A stretch of 64,000 bases of DNA from Symbiodinium natans (Eukaryota > Sar > Dinophyceae > Suessiales > Symbiodiniaceae): assembly GCA_905221605.1 (NCBI GenBank), contig CAJNDS010002684.1, forward strand, positions 211,101-275,100. The letters run 5' to 3'. Made by a program: the position numbers and the translations under genes. Numbering within the stretch: the first letter of the stretch is position 1; each line of letters starts with the position of its first letter. Below the pieces are notes generated by a model. The model was not told the DNA's origin, ran no database searches, and saw only the letters and a list, made by a program, of their open reading frames with translations. Below are positions 24,944-37,475 of this stretch, piece after piece.

Positions 24944-25975
24944 GCCACAGACTGCCACTGTAGGAATTCGAAAGGATGCACTGCAGGAACCACGGATCCC
25001 ATCGATCATTGTACTGATTGTACTGCTGGCTCCCGCATATCAGAAGCTTGTTCTTTTTTGGGCACGCTCCACTTTGCGCAGCATAGGTTCTGTAAGACTC
25101 CCACGAGTTCCAGTGCTTGACTCCCGTAAACGCAAATCAGGAGGGTTAGTCCGACACCCAAACTGAGCCACGGTCCGTCTGGGCTTCGGAGTGTGGGCAA
25201 TAATCAAAGATGGCTTCACCGTTGTGGTCGGCATCCAAACTCGTGTGGAATTTAGGGCAGTTTCGGCTTGAAGCGGAACATGAACTGCTGCACAATCAGA
25301 ACACGCAGAGCTGGACAAAGAGAACAAAATAGAACAAATGCCGCGACACCGGTCGTAAGCTTAAGACACAATGGTTGCTTCCATCGTGCCACCAGCCGTG
25401 TAGTGTGGCTCAGCAGGAGCCGTAGCAACAGCGTAGTCTTAGTATCCACGAGGTCAAGACGGCTCTTGCACGTGCGTCATGCGCACTGAGTCTCAAATGC
25501 GGTCAACACGCTGTTGTAATTGCTTGAAGGATACGGAGAATCGCCTGGCAAAAGCAGCAGCTCGTGAGCTGTTGGAGGCCAGTGCTGGGTTGATGTTTGG
25601 ATATGTCTGGCCTATTTGAGAGCCGAGGCAAGGTGACGACGGTTCAGCATCGCGGTTGACAGTGCCAGAAGGGTTTGTGACCTGAGTCGCAGCAAGGCCG
25701 AAACTAGCATACCGCTGCAAAGGACACCTAGTCCAACTATCCAGCTAGCGCTTCCAAACACTCCTCAAATCGGGTTCTCTCTGCACACGGCACAAGATTG
25801 CTTGCACCCTGCCATTTGGAGCTCTCACCCTGAAGTCCCTGAAGTGCATGAAGCTGAGGCTCCTACAGGCTGGTGCTCACCCACACACCAGGGACAGTAC
25901 TGCTGACCTGCGATGCGCATCTCATATGACCCTGGCCCATACTCTGCGAGTTGTGCAGGTGACAGGTTCGCCTTG

Positions 25976-26040
25976 GCCTTCAGCCGATGGCGTCTGGAAC
26001 AAGCAGACCGGGATCTGGTTTTCTTTCCACTTCCCACGTC
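25976..26040 (+). repeat. dispersed repeat fragment (copy 4, truncated)
   Basis: The stretch containing GCGTCTGGAACAAGCAGACC matches the left end of the copy at 16,947-17,327, but the homology stops before the C-run and the GCGAAACCCTC block are reached. Confidence 0.6.
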
Positions 26041-28134
26041 CCCCCACCGCGGACCTCTTTGGGGACACCTGGGAGCCCTTGCCTGCACCTCCGCTTTGGG
26101 ACTGTGAAGCCTTTCCTGATTCCTCACCAGCGGAGAGGGGATCTGCTGCGCTGGGCGTTGCAAGCTGTTGCAACTGCGCAGAGGGCTGCGTTCTGGCGTT
26201 TACTCGGGAGCAAAACAGGCAAAACAGCCTTCCGGAAGCCGCCGGTCTCTTCTCATCTTGGCGAAACGGCGGGCATTTTGACCTGGCCTCTCTTGCTTGG
26301 ATCGTGCGCAAATATCTACAAGCGGGGATCCCCCTGACATGCTACCACGTCTTGCGCGGTGGTGCCCGCACCGGTTTGTACAGTTAGCTCGAATGGTGCT
26401 TCCGCCTCGGCCGGAGAGGGTCCCATAGGTACTACTGTTTCCCCAAGGGCTTTTAGCATGGAGAGCCGAAATCTCACACGCTGTCGGCCGCCCGGTCCCC
26501 CCCCCCCCCAAACTATCCGACCGCCCGGCATTTATCGTCCAGCAACATATGCACAACTCCGTTGTTCAACAGTTTAACTCCTAACCACGCAGGTCAAGTT
26601 TGTGAACCAAAAACTTGGAGCTGCAGAAGAAACAGCGCTGCAAATACCATCTCAATGAAAGCTTGCTGAGGAGCCGACCCGAGACGAGGCGGGGCAGCGG
26701 CTTGGTGAGGGCCCCGTGCCCAAAAGCTCCGAGAAGCATAGACATCACCTTGAGCGCTTGGAAATTGCGAATTTCCGGCTTTTTCTGATTCTCGTTGAGC
26801 TTGCCTCCGTCTCACCCCCCTTCAAAGACAGAAGTGCGAAATAGTGCGAATGCATCACTTGGCTCTCCTCTGGCGCATGGGACCACAATGCGAAACAGTG
26901 TGACTCCCGAACTGAAAACCCTCCTTGGCAAAGTTCCACCGCGCACCCTAAGCCGCCTTCCCATGAGAGCACAGAATAAGCTTGACTAGTAATTCCGAGT
27001 TTGTATGCTGCAAATTGTGGAGGGCGACGCACATCGGGTTGAGGACAACCCGAAGTGTCCTCCCATGCTTTCAAAAGACTCTGAAGACTTCAAACGCGCG
27101 GCCAACACGTGCTCGAACTTCATCGTTCAATGCCGAAGGCCTGTCAACATAGTTGAATGTGTCAATCATTCAGCGTTCGACAGCAACGTGCAGCAAGTGG
27201 CTGGTACTCGTATCGAGAGCAACAAAATGCCAGCGATTCTCAAAGAATTTCTGAGCCCTTGCGACTGCCAGGCTCTGCGCCACCTTCCCGGCAGGTGCGG
27301 GTCTGGGCGCAAGATGAGCTACTGACTGAGCTGTAAGTGGCTGCGGGTCCCACATGCTTTGTTTTGTGTGGTATCAAAAGCATTGCAGCGAGTGCCACAA
27401 AAACACAAGCATCGTGTAAGGGGCCTCTTAGCTCCAATTGAACCTGCACCCTCAAAGCAGAGGTCAGTCTTCGCCACGCAGACCTTCGCAACGAGTAGCT
27501 CACACTCACCCTGACGGTTCCTTTTGACGTTTTATGAACCCGAGGCCCTGCAGATTCCTGGTCCTGCGCTGAATTGTGGAAGTTCCTGAAGCTGTTGCAC
27601 GACTGATGCGACGCACAACGCCGTTCCACAACCATCGAAAAACCAAAAAAGGATATGTCGAAATTACGCAGACTATCCACAGCGCTCCAAACTCCAATGA
27701 TGAAGGACTTGCAAAAAGGTGGTCGAGGTCCGGGACTGAGGCCGTTTCCCAACACATCTCGAACACTGATCAGTGTCTCCTGCCTACACCAAACACAGGT
27801 CCCTGCCCGCGTTGCGCCCCTGTGGAGCTCACATCCTATGCCAATTGCATCCGACCGGGGAAAACACATGAACTTCAAGCAGCAGCATCGCAAAACATGC
27901 CCCAAAAAACTGAATGGGTTCCTGTGCGAGCCTTCTCCAGAAGCATCCAAATCTCTCGCACGAGATGTTGTCGGGCATCGCGACTCGTTTCTCAGGTTGC
28001 AAGTTGTGCTGTTGTTCGTGTTCCCTAACGTCTTCGTTTTCCCTACTCACGTAGCATTTTTCTTTGGCAACTTAACTTTGCTTTCTCCTTCATTTTTCCT
28101 TTCCTCCAAAGTGTCGCCAGGTGCAAATCTGGCC

Positions 28135-28200
28135 GGGGATGGATGGGTGGGTGGACGCATGGATGGATGGGTAGGTGTGGGTGGGTGGATGGATTCATCT
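28135..28200. repeat. (GGAT/GGGT)n microsatellite, block 1
   Basis: Imperfect tetranucleotide units GGAT, GGGT and GGAC are repeated in tandem. A second, longer block lies 300 bases downstream, suggesting a shared origin. Confidence 0.85.
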
Positions 28201-28499
28201 GTAATGCAGGCAAAAGATGCTAAACAGGCATTGCAAACGGGGAACGCTTTACAGGCAGGCGATGCCAGAAGCGACAGCAAGCTGGCGGCGGCAATGACCT
28301 ATGTATGCGGCTATTTGGCGTGAGTATTTACACGTGCACAAGCGGTAGCCTACGGCTACGTACTATCATGTACGGTGGTTATTGGCCAACGCGAGGCTTT
28401 GATGCCACGGAGTCGAGGATGGCAGTACAGATGGTCTCGACTGAGAGCACTTGCCAAGTCCTTGTTGCGAAGCACGTGTGAAACTTGCAATGAGTCCCT

Positions 28500-28655
28500 G
28501 TGGATGGGTGGTGGATGTGCATGGGTGCGTGGACGGATGGGTGGGTAGATGGACGGTCGATGGTCGGTAGTGGGCGGATGGATTGGTGGGTGGGTGGTAG
28601 ACGGACGGATGAAAGGGGTGGGGGGGGGGGAAGATGGATGTGCAGATGGATAGGT
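28500..28655. repeat. (GGAT/GGGT)n microsatellite, block 2
   Basis: Tetranucleotide GGAT/GGGT/GGAC array with a G-run near 28,620. Reading frames through it give Gly/Trp/Met-rich or Pro/His-rich artefacts. Confidence 0.85.
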
Positions 28656-29502
28656 GAGTGCGGCATTCTCGCTTTGAGAGGAAAGCTACCGATCAAGAAA
28701 ACTGGCCGCTTGGGCCTTGGACGTGGGGGACTCGCTGGCCACCCGTGTTGCTCCCTGCTGCCTGGCTGAAGTGACAAAGTGGTTAAGCTGACCACGTGCG
28801 GGAAACGCCCGCACCAGTCATCTCTTGCGGCTGCGATGCGACTTTAGAATGGGAACCGGTGCAATCTACTTGCCACGGCCGTTTCTGACTGCCCGCGACC
28901 CAACCCGAAAGCAGCAAGAGAAACACCCTGGTTTCCAAAGTGTTTTGGTTCATGGCTTGCCTTTTTTGGTTTCGCATTCGAAACGCCGCCCTCCTTTGCT
29001 CTTTTGTCAGTTTGTCTTACTTCATCTGAACCGGGCAATCTGAAATGCGTGCGACTCGCTTCGCCAGCCAGACTCATCTCTTGCTGCAGACTTTCGTTTT
29101 CGGTTGTCGTCACTGCTTGCGACGACAACAGCAACAACAAAGAACAAGAACAATTTTTTGAACGCTGGTACGGAGCCGGGCGCTTGAAGATAGAAAAACA
29201 AATCTTCAAAAACAGGGCATTGGCAAGCGGGACTGCTAAGCTGCTAAGCCCTGTGGGCATTTTGTGGTGCTGGCGGGTGGAAATCGCGCTCTCCACCTTG
29301 ACTCGCCCAGCACTAACTGGATGCGGTGCTGCAGGTGCTGCTTCTTGAAATGGGGGCAAGCGAACAGCCGCCCGAGAAGCGCAGCGAGCACTGCCGGCAG
29401 GTGGTTAACAACTGCAGTGACCAGAGTGTGGAGTACGAGCACCGGTCATCGACATGCTGGCCTTGCAGAAACTTCAGACCTGCAGCCAACTGTCAACCAT
29501 GG

Positions 29503-29559
29503 ATGATGATGATGATGATGGCAGTTCCTGCAGTTGCAGCCCGAGCCGCAGCTGCTGCA

Positions 29560-29631
<72 letters not shown>

Positions 29632-29632
29632 C
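29503..29632. repeat. (GAT)n microsatellite
   Basis: Two GAT arrays, of about six and then more than twenty units, are separated by a unique 40-base segment. Poly-Asp or poly-Met frames are artefacts of the array. Confidence 0.95.
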
Positions 29633-30739
29633 CGGTCTGGCTTTGGCCCATACGCAACAAACCGACGTGCACGTTTGTTTGTTAATTAAAATTACGTCAC
29701 CAATTTACAATTACACCCCAAACAACGCAAGCCTAACACTATCCTTTCCGAAAGAACCTCACCTCCCCCACTGATCCCGTGACCTCTTTCCCCTTCTCCC
29801 GACGAATTCCACTCGACGCACTCACCTGGCAGTCACTCAAAGTCGGTGCATCTTCTCAACAGTGTCCTCACGTCCGTTGAGGCCGCCTCTCCCACCTTTC
29901 TTTCTGGAGTTTGGCCCCTTCCTTCTTGTTACGATGCTTCTCCCGGGTTCTGCTATCCTCAAAACCCGGTCTGCGTTAACTGTAAGCTGCTTGGCTAACC
30001 AATCTCAAAAGAAAGCATTGAGCACCTAGCGCCAAGGGCTCCAGGCGTGAGTCCAATTGCTTAGCAGGGTATTCCGTCCATCTCTCCGGGAAGCCATTGA
30101 GGAGATTTGCGCTGCAGAGCTGAGTAAAGAAATCAATCTGCTAAGCTGTAAAGAAACTCAAACACAAAAGGCTCGTTTCAACTCGCTCCGGAAAGGACTT
30201 CAGTTCGCTGCAGTTGCTGTTGTTTCTTGCTACGCACTTTCTTTTTTCTAGTGGTGTGCTCCTTTCTACGTCAGCAGCTAAGCAAAAGGGCAAGAACAGG
30301 CCCCCGGCGAAGAAAACAGCGAAGCAACCAAACAGACACGAAACCCCAACCGAAGCACGGAGCCCATTCAAGCAGCGGCCTAAGAAGAAGCTACTTTAGC
30401 GCAGCACCGGTAGGTACCCGAGGTTTTCGACTCAATAAAAGTAACGCTACCGAATGCACGAGCGGTCTATACAAAAGCTTGGTGAAACGAGAAAGATCTA
30501 TCCCGCTCAAATAGGCCCTCTCCAGAACTCGAAGTCGCCATGATCGCTTGGTCGCCAGGAGTCGGGCAATTCCACATAGGTGGTGAAGCAGAGCTCAAAA
30601 TGAGCGCCCGCGAGGCACAAAGGTGCTTGGACTTTTGTCCAACAGAAAGCGCGTCTTCCATCTGTTGGCACTGTTTGCACAGGGTGGGTGCCTACTCAAG
30701 TCCGGCAGCAGTGTAACTCTAATAATACAAAGTGTAGAA

Positions 30740-31730
30740 CGCATAATCCACAAGACGTATATATTTTAGACCAACATAGTTTGTTACATATTATAATATA
30801 CAATACGAAATATATATGCATATTTTATATGTGTATATTCAAGTATATGTTATAACACACACACACATAAATATATATATATATATATATGTATATATAT
30901 CATATATACACAATATAAACGTATGTATATATATATATATATATATATACATATGATATATACATATATATATATATAGACATTTATATATATATACATA
31001 CATATGTATCATAGCATTCTCGAAACATATATATATATATGTCATACACAGCATAAAATAGAATATATAAACAAAATGTATATATAGTCTAGAATGTCAA
31101 ATATGTAATATAGATATAGAATATAGATATAGAATATAGAATAGATAATATATAATATATAATATATAGTATATAACATACAATATATAATATAATATAT
31201 AACATATAATAATGATATTTTATTACATAACATATACATATAATATATCATATAGAATATAAATAGATTATTATATATATATTATTTTATAGATATATAT
31301 AATATTATATTTATATATTATATATATATTATATTATATATTATATATTATAATTATATATAATATTATATATTATATTATATATTATTTATATTATTTT
31401 ATATTTTAATATTATATATTAGAATTATTATATAATATAGAATAATATATAATTAATATATAATAATATAATATATAATATATAATATAATATATAATAT
31501 ATAATATTATTAATATTAATATATAATATATATATTATATATATTATATATATATATTATATGTTATACTTAATATATAATATATGATATATAATATATA
31601 ATATACAATATATAATATACAATAGAAAACATATCATCATTCATATATGATATACAATATATAATATTTAATATATAATTTCTAATATATATTATATAAT
31701 ATATAATTTTTAATTCTCGAGCCACAATTC
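30740..31730. repeat. 1-kb AT-rich block with TA dinucleotide arrays
   Basis: About one kilobase is made almost only of A and T, dominated by TA/ATA/TATAA units with short CACA and GTAT islands at the left edge. The flanking DNA is GC-rich or balanced, so the change is abrupt. There is no coding content. Apparent Tyr/Ile-rich frames are artefacts. It may be a DNA-unwinding, attachment or boundary element, or simply an expanded TA microsatellite. Confidence 0.9.
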
Positions 31731-31797
31731 TTAGTTGTATCTCATGTTTCTTTGCTTAACACCGGCCATGAAAATGCTTGCACTTTGCTGTGTGAGA

Positions 31798-31818
31798 GTC
31801 ACCTAAAATTTAGGTGAC
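31798..31818. repeat. perfect 10-bp inverted repeat
   Basis: Arms GTCACCTAAA and TTTAGGTGAC are separated by a single A. The site lies in the balanced island between two AT-rich blocks. Confidence 0.8.
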
Positions 31819-31939
31819 CAAGAACAAACAAGGATACGAGTAAGACCTGGTACAAAGAATTGTGGTTCGCAAACAAAACACTTATTTGTTTGCTACTTTA
31901 GAATTAAAGCTCTATCATTTCGTTCCTCATGACAAGCGC

Positions 31940-32095
31940 ATAATTTATAATACATTATAATGTATAATGTGTAATGTGTAGTATATAAGAAAATTAGTAT
32001 ATAATATAAAATATACAATATATAGGATATATCATATATTCTATATTCTGTATATATATACATATATATATTGTATATAATGTTGAATGCATAAT
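31940..32095. repeat. second AT-rich block
   Basis: TA-, TATAA- and ATAC-rich sequence of about 150 bases, like the larger block 200 bases upstream. Confidence 0.85.
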
Positions 32096-32099
32096 GTGT

Positions 32100-33874
32100 G
32101 AGCCGGTCAAAGCACACATGCTTCATGTGCACAGCAGTTTCTGCATGACAACTTTTAAAAATAGACGCCTCTTTACTAAGTCAGCAGCACAGTAAGCCGG
32201 TCTTGTGGGTTGAGTCGGAAGTGAAATGTTGTTAAAAGCCAGCGAGGTGACGTGGAAGCCGAAGCTGACGGAGGAGGAGGACAGCGATTAGGGTTGAGTA
32301 CTGACCTCCACCCAACCTGACATGAGGGTTCAGGTTCGCTCCAACCCCAACCCGCCCCGCGCGAATCCAGCCTGCTAACAAAAGGATCGCACTACTGGCT
32401 CTCGTACCGTCGTACAAACCTGTGACCCGGAACTCCGAAAAGGAAGAATTCGAACCTGCGTTGAACCCAGGTTCGAACCCTCCCCCCCCTCGCACCTTCG
32501 TGAAATGGGAGAACCTAGTTCCAACCTGGGTTTCAGGTTACTCTTCTGATGTTTGAATTATGAGATTGGTGGAATCAAGATAATCCTCGACCTCTCTGAA
32601 TTTCAAATCATGAGACAAAAAACAAGAAGAGTGGAATTTAGAGAAATTTTCTACATTTTTTGAAGAGAAGACAAACCCAGCTTCCATCACGGCACTTACG
32701 TTTCGTTTGCAAGTCCGATGATGAGTTTTGAGAAGCACAGAGAAGCTTTCAGCTCTCGGGAGTTGACCTGAGAGTCTAAAAGTGCTGAAGCAAACTCTGA
32801 GGAACAGACTTCGGCCGTTACTCACTCCGTGTGCTTTGCCCGTCGTTCATACCGTGTCATGACCGTTTGACACTCGACTGAGGCATTCTGAGAGCATGCT
32901 GTATGTTTTGCAACAGACCTGAAGTCCTGAGGCAGTAACCAAGGTGTTTTGCATGTTACTTTTGTCTTCTCCTTTGTTTAAACAAAGTTGAGATGTCGTT
33001 CAAGTGCGAACGGAAAAAGCAGTCTGCGCTAAAGCTCTGCTACAGAGTCGGCCGCAAAAGGCAAGGAAACACCTGGCAATAGCCGGCCAAGAATCAACCC
33101 TTTCTTTACTGGTGGAGAAGAAGCCATCTGCAAGCGCCAAGGAAATGGTCGGTGCAGCTGGGGCAGAGGACGCAAAGCCGCAAGATAAGTTTCGATTTGA
33201 CCAAAGGACATCCATTTTGGGACGTCTTGCCACAGCCACCCAGAAACTTGTACGCCAGAGGTAGGAGGTTGGAAATTTCCACGGAGACCATGCAACCGGT
33301 GGAAGGTTTTCAACTCGTCGGCCATGTTTGCCGGGCGACTCCGAGCTGGTGGATCGCAAGGGTGGAGGGCCGGAATCCCACGGGCCCTGAAGCTTGCACC
33401 ACAGGAGGCGGAAGGTGAGCACCTAGAACACACGAAGAACGCAGCCATTCCGAGCGCTAAGGTCTGCGGTAACACAACCTGTGCAGCAAACAGTATGTCC
33501 GGCGGTCACAAGTAAGAACCCTTTGCAGTAAATCCAACTAAGACGACACGGTCACCGTGGAAAGGGTGCATTGAATCGCTACCGCTGGTTCCGTTGCTTG
33601 CCCAGCGTCTGCTTCCATGCCGCCTGGGCAAATCATTTCCGTGGCCTCTCCCTGTGTCAATTTGATGCTTATCAGTGGCACTGTCGCCCCCGCGGAAAGA
33701 AGAGCATTGGGACAAGTGTGTTAGTGGACGGGACGCGTTGTTTAAGTCCCGCGCAACGGCGCACACTGGTTCTCAAAAAATGGCTCTAGTTGTGAACGAC
33801 TAGCCGGCCTTACCTGCTGAAGTTGTTGCTGCCACAACGATACGATCGGACGTGTTCTCCTGAGGGTTTGTTTC
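32100..33874. other. no gene recognised upstream of the retroelement
   Basis: Frames in this interval are short and motif-free. The left palindromic repeat (32,449-32,477) lies here. The part from about 33,000 could hold decayed 5' sequence of the retroelement, but nothing is recognisable. Confidence 0.45.
32449..32477. repeat. 14-bp-arm palindrome containing GGTTCGAA, left copy
   Basis: Arms TTCGAACCTGCGTT and AACCCAGGTTCGAA are separated by one G, with one mismatch. A C-run follows. A nearly identical unit with perfect arms is found at 36,030-36,058, on the far side of the retroelement. GGTTCGAA resembles the RNA polymerase III B-box of tRNAs and SINEs, but no tRNA fold surrounds it. Confidence 0.75.
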
Positions 33875-35736
33875 TTGTCTTACTCACCTCCTGACGTCCA
33901 AAAACCACAGGACGATGCTAAGAAATGGCTTAGCAGAGCGGAGGAGCTGAAGGTTGTCGAGGCTGAGTTTAAAGCTTCCCTTCCAGACCACATATCAAAA
34001 ATCCTAGCACCCAAGAGGCTGCTGCTGTGGAAAAGAGATCATGTGCAACCTGGAACACTCTGACTGTCAAGTCTTTGACAAGGTCACCCAAGGAGCTGAC
34101 CGGTTGCACGTCCGTCACCAACCTCTTCCCCCAACCTTTACCTTCCAATCGCTTCCCAGCCGTGTGGATGTGTCAGCAGAATCTCTGAGCAAAGGGTCTT
34201 GGAGGGGCTAAGCCCCAGGGCAAAGAGGACACAACAGTGCATGGTAAAACCCAAGAGGAAAGGGAGAAGGGCTGGATTCGAGGGCCCATCAGTCTCGAAC
34301 CTTCCCTGTGACTCTCTTCTGAGTCGCCGGTTCGGTCTCAAGCAGGGACCAAAGGTCAGGCTGAAAGATGACATGTCTTTCGGAGGCGCAAACAATGTAG
34401 CAACTGTCATGAAAGCCCGAAACCACACGGACCAGACGTGATTTCCACGCTGCCTTGGAATGTATGCGTTGCTCTCCCGGAACGCCCTTGAAGGGGAGGG
34501 CGTATGATCTTCGTTCAGCTTGTCGACAGCTGGCTCTCCAGCTCGCTCAAGCATGCATACATTCTCCATTGGAATCCCCTTACCCACCAAGCAGAAGCGG
34601 ATCAGATGTTCGCCTTGCCCTTCGGGGCTTCAAGATCCGTATACTCTTTCCTTCGTGTTGCACACGCCATCTGGTGGGTAGGATGCACCGCGTTGTCTCT
34701 GATGTGGACGGTGTTCTTCGACGACGATTATGTGACATTAACATTCGAGCAAGAGGTTCGCCACACTGATGCGGCGGTCGTCGCCCTCTTCAATCTACTG
34801 GGCTGGAGTTTTGATGAGTGTGGCGAGAAGTCCACCGAGTTTGCTGAGGTCTTCTCGGCGTTGGGCGTTTCCTTCGATTTCTCGTCGTCTCGGAAAGGCC
34901 TAGTGAAAGTTGGCAACGCCACTTCCAGGGTTCAGGAGCTGACGAGAGTCATCAGTGACGTGCTCTCGACGAAGCAGCTTTCTCGCGCCATGGCTCTACG
35001 CTTGAGGGGCCGCGTGCAGTTCTGTGACAGTTTCCTGTTCGGACGTGCTGCACGTCTTTGTCTCCAGGCCGTTACAGCGCATGCTCGTGCTGTGGACGAT
35101 GGGCCGGTGCGTGATGTCCTCGCCACATCGCTATCCAGGTTCAACGCTGCCCTTCGTGCAGGACGCCCCCACGAGGTGTCCGGAAAACACGCCTCCCCTT
35201 TCTTCATGTTTACAGACGCTTGCTATGAACCTCAGCAAGACCAGTGGGTTGCGGGTTTAGGAGGCGTCCTGTTTGACGTTCGAGGAAAGTGCCTGGGGTT
35301 CTTTTCAATAGAGGCGCCAAAAAGGGTTAGGCATTTCTTGGGTGAGAGCATTAAGAAAACGATAATTTTCGAACTGGAATTTCTTGCAATGTTGCTGGGA
35401 ATGGTCCTGTGGAAAGACATCATTCGTTTTTCGCCGCTAGTTTGTTTTCTTGACAACAATGGATCCCGTGACCTGGCGATTTCGGGGCGGGGTCGCAGCC
35501 AGGTTGCAAAGAAGCTTGTGGCTTTGCTGTTGGGACTTGAAGGTGCTGCAGAGCTGAAGTGTTGGTACAGCCGCGTACCGTCGCCGTCAAACATAGCCGA
35601 CCTGCCCTCCCGGGAAAAATGTCAGTACTTGTGTGTGAACGGTTCGGCGATCCCTGCGTCGGACGCCTCGCGCGCAATGAACAACTGCCTCGAAGTTCTT
35701 ACTGCGGAATCCAATGAAAACCCTTGGTTCGGTTAA
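33875..35736 (+). pseudogene. decayed reverse transcriptase-RNase H retroelement
   Basis: Similarity to a retroelement polyprotein runs through successive reading frames, so the copy is broken. A first frame carries KKWLSRAEELKVVEAEF (33,930s) and, after stops, the RT fingers region SRRFGLKQGPKVRLKDDM (34,322 on). Motif A (RAYDLRSACRQLAL) is in a second frame near 34,495. A third frame, open to the TAA at 35,734, holds motif B (FALPFGASRSVYSFLR), the catalytic FFDDDYVT box near 34,720 and an RNase H domain. The RNase H acidic residues are visible in FTDA, FELEFLA, FLDNNGS and NIADLPSR. The layout and the RVPSPSNIADLPSR ending fit DIRS-like or related RT-RNase H elements; no integrase or tyrosine recombinase was found. 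At least two frameshifts and several stops separate the segments. Confidence 0.75.
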
Positions 35737-37475
35737 GAGGGGGTGGTGGGATGGTTTAGAGGTTTAGGTGGTTGCGTGCAGCGGATTCTCACTTGCAACT
35801 ACTTTGTGCCCCGTGTGCCGACCCTCACAACAGGGTCGTAAAGAAATATTCCCCAGTGCCCATTGCCAGAGTGCGTTCCTTGCGCCCAATGCTTCAGCAT
35901 TCTTGACTATCCACTCCGCCCGGCGTGTGAGCCGTAGGATGTTGCGAATCCCTATGTCACCGCATGGAAAAAGAAAGTACGTCCGAGTTGTTCCCACCCC
36001 CCCCCCGCCCCCCCCCGGAGGGCCGGGAGTTCGAACCTGGGTTGAACCCAGGTTCGAACCCCCCCCCCCAACCTTGCTCCTCCATTTGCAACATACGGGG
36101 AGCAGATCCCCAAGTCTTGATCTCTTCATGATGTTCGGCTTCGCACGGGCTTGCTCAACTTGGCAGCCTGCTGTCAGGCGCCGGAGTGTCTGAACGGACG
36201 CAGGATCAGTCTCCCACCGCGACAACCTTTCAGGTCCCTCATGAAGCATGAAGCGAGGCCCGTGACCGTGCCAGAAGCTCAGAATCGTCCATTTCCACAT
36301 GTACAAGCGCATTTGGTGCCAACACGCCCTCCTGGGCAACAGGCGACCAGTCACAAGGCAGTGCGTATGATCTGCTGAACCTAGTCTTGAAGAGGCCATC
36401 ATTACAGAGCAATCGGCCGCACCGGTTGGCGACCCGCTTTTTCTAGTTGGGGGGGCCGATGCGGTCATTCGGGCATATGGCATACAGGTTTCTTCCGGCG
36501 ATGTGGGGAGCGTGTAAGTTTTTTGCAGATCTACCGAAGCTACTGCAGCATTGCAAAGCTTGCAGAGCGAGAATACTGAAACTGCGATGTGACATCAAGA
36601 GCATTGATTGTCCACTGCAGGTTGAACTCAATGTCTTTTTTGATGCGGTTTGCGAACGAGCCTCTTCCACGGAGCCTAGTTGAATCCCACTCACTCATCG
36701 GAACCCGAGGTCAGAGCGCCTTGCATGTCCAACAACAAGCCACCGGGAGTATCCATGCGTGGACGTCTAATGTTTGTCATGCGCGTGGTTATGCTCCCAA
36801 AACTTGGTTCTTGTTTAGTGCTTCAACGCGGAACGTGCACTCGCCTTCTGACGGAAGACCGCGAAGAGGAGACGGTCAACGGAGGCGGGTAGGATGGAAT
36901 GATTTCTTGACGGGAGGGAAGTGCGGGGCGTGGAGAGGTGTCGAGCAGGGGGGTAAGCGCGATGTCCGGTTGATGGGAGGGTTCAGGGGAGCGAGGAGTC
37001 GCCAGCAATGTTTTATCAGTGGTCTAGAAAATCAGAAATCGCAGGAGTTTGACGACGAACTCACAAAGCCATGACCAGCCGAAACAACGAGACATGCTGT
37101 AAATGCTGAGGTTTCGGCCTGCGCGTAATATCGCGTAATCGAAATGATTCGAAACTGCGCAATCACTCCCCCCACCTCAGAGTGGCAAACTCGACAAGCT
37201 GAAACGGCAGCGAAAGGCAACCTTTCCTACAACTACCCTGTGAACCTGAACCTTAACCCCTAAACCAGTGTGTGCTTGCAGCCCGCTCGTTTTTGCTTTG
37301 CATCTAGGGTTTTGGGGTCTCTAGATCTTCCTGTTTCGTTCAACAGAAACACCTCGGCCCTTTCCAGGGAGCTTTTGGCAACAAGTCGGTGCGAACAATG
37401 CTTGCACGCCGTCATCTAGTTTGCAAACATGCTTCACGGAACATTGATAGGTGAGACGCCCCTGTGCTCGGCAGC
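35737..37475. other. downstream flank of the retroelement, no gene
   Basis: No recognised coding sequence. It contains a C-run and a palindrome (36,030-36,058) like that upstream of the element. Short frames are open on both strands but lack motifs. Confidence 0.5.
36030..36058. repeat. 14-bp-arm palindrome containing GGTTCGAA, right copy
   Basis: Perfect arms TTCGAACCTGGGTT and AACCCAGGTTCGAA flank a single G. C-runs lie on both sides. It pairs with the copy at 32,449-32,477, 3.6 kb away in the same orientation, and the two bracket the RT-RNase H pseudogene. Confidence 0.8.

Larger units (their letters stand above)
25050..30739. other. no recognised gene; microsatellites
   Basis: Frames here are short or made of repeats. 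The longest, on the minus strand at 27,240-27,950, has no conserved motif and overlaps open frames on the other strand. GGAT-type and GAT-type microsatellites are listed separately. Transcription appears to change direction between about 25 kb (minus) and 33.9 kb (plus). Confidence 0.5.

Noticed and set aside
27240-27950. 236-codon minus-strand frame
   Set aside because: No motif, and overlapping frames of similar length are open on the other strand; typical of chance openness in GC-rich DNA.
30839-31251. Tyr/Ile-rich frames in the AT block
   Set aside because: They are readings of TA dinucleotide arrays.
32449-32477. tRNA gene suggested by GGTTCGAA
   Set aside because: No acceptor stem, D arm or anticodon arm can be drawn around it; the motif is part of a palindrome.
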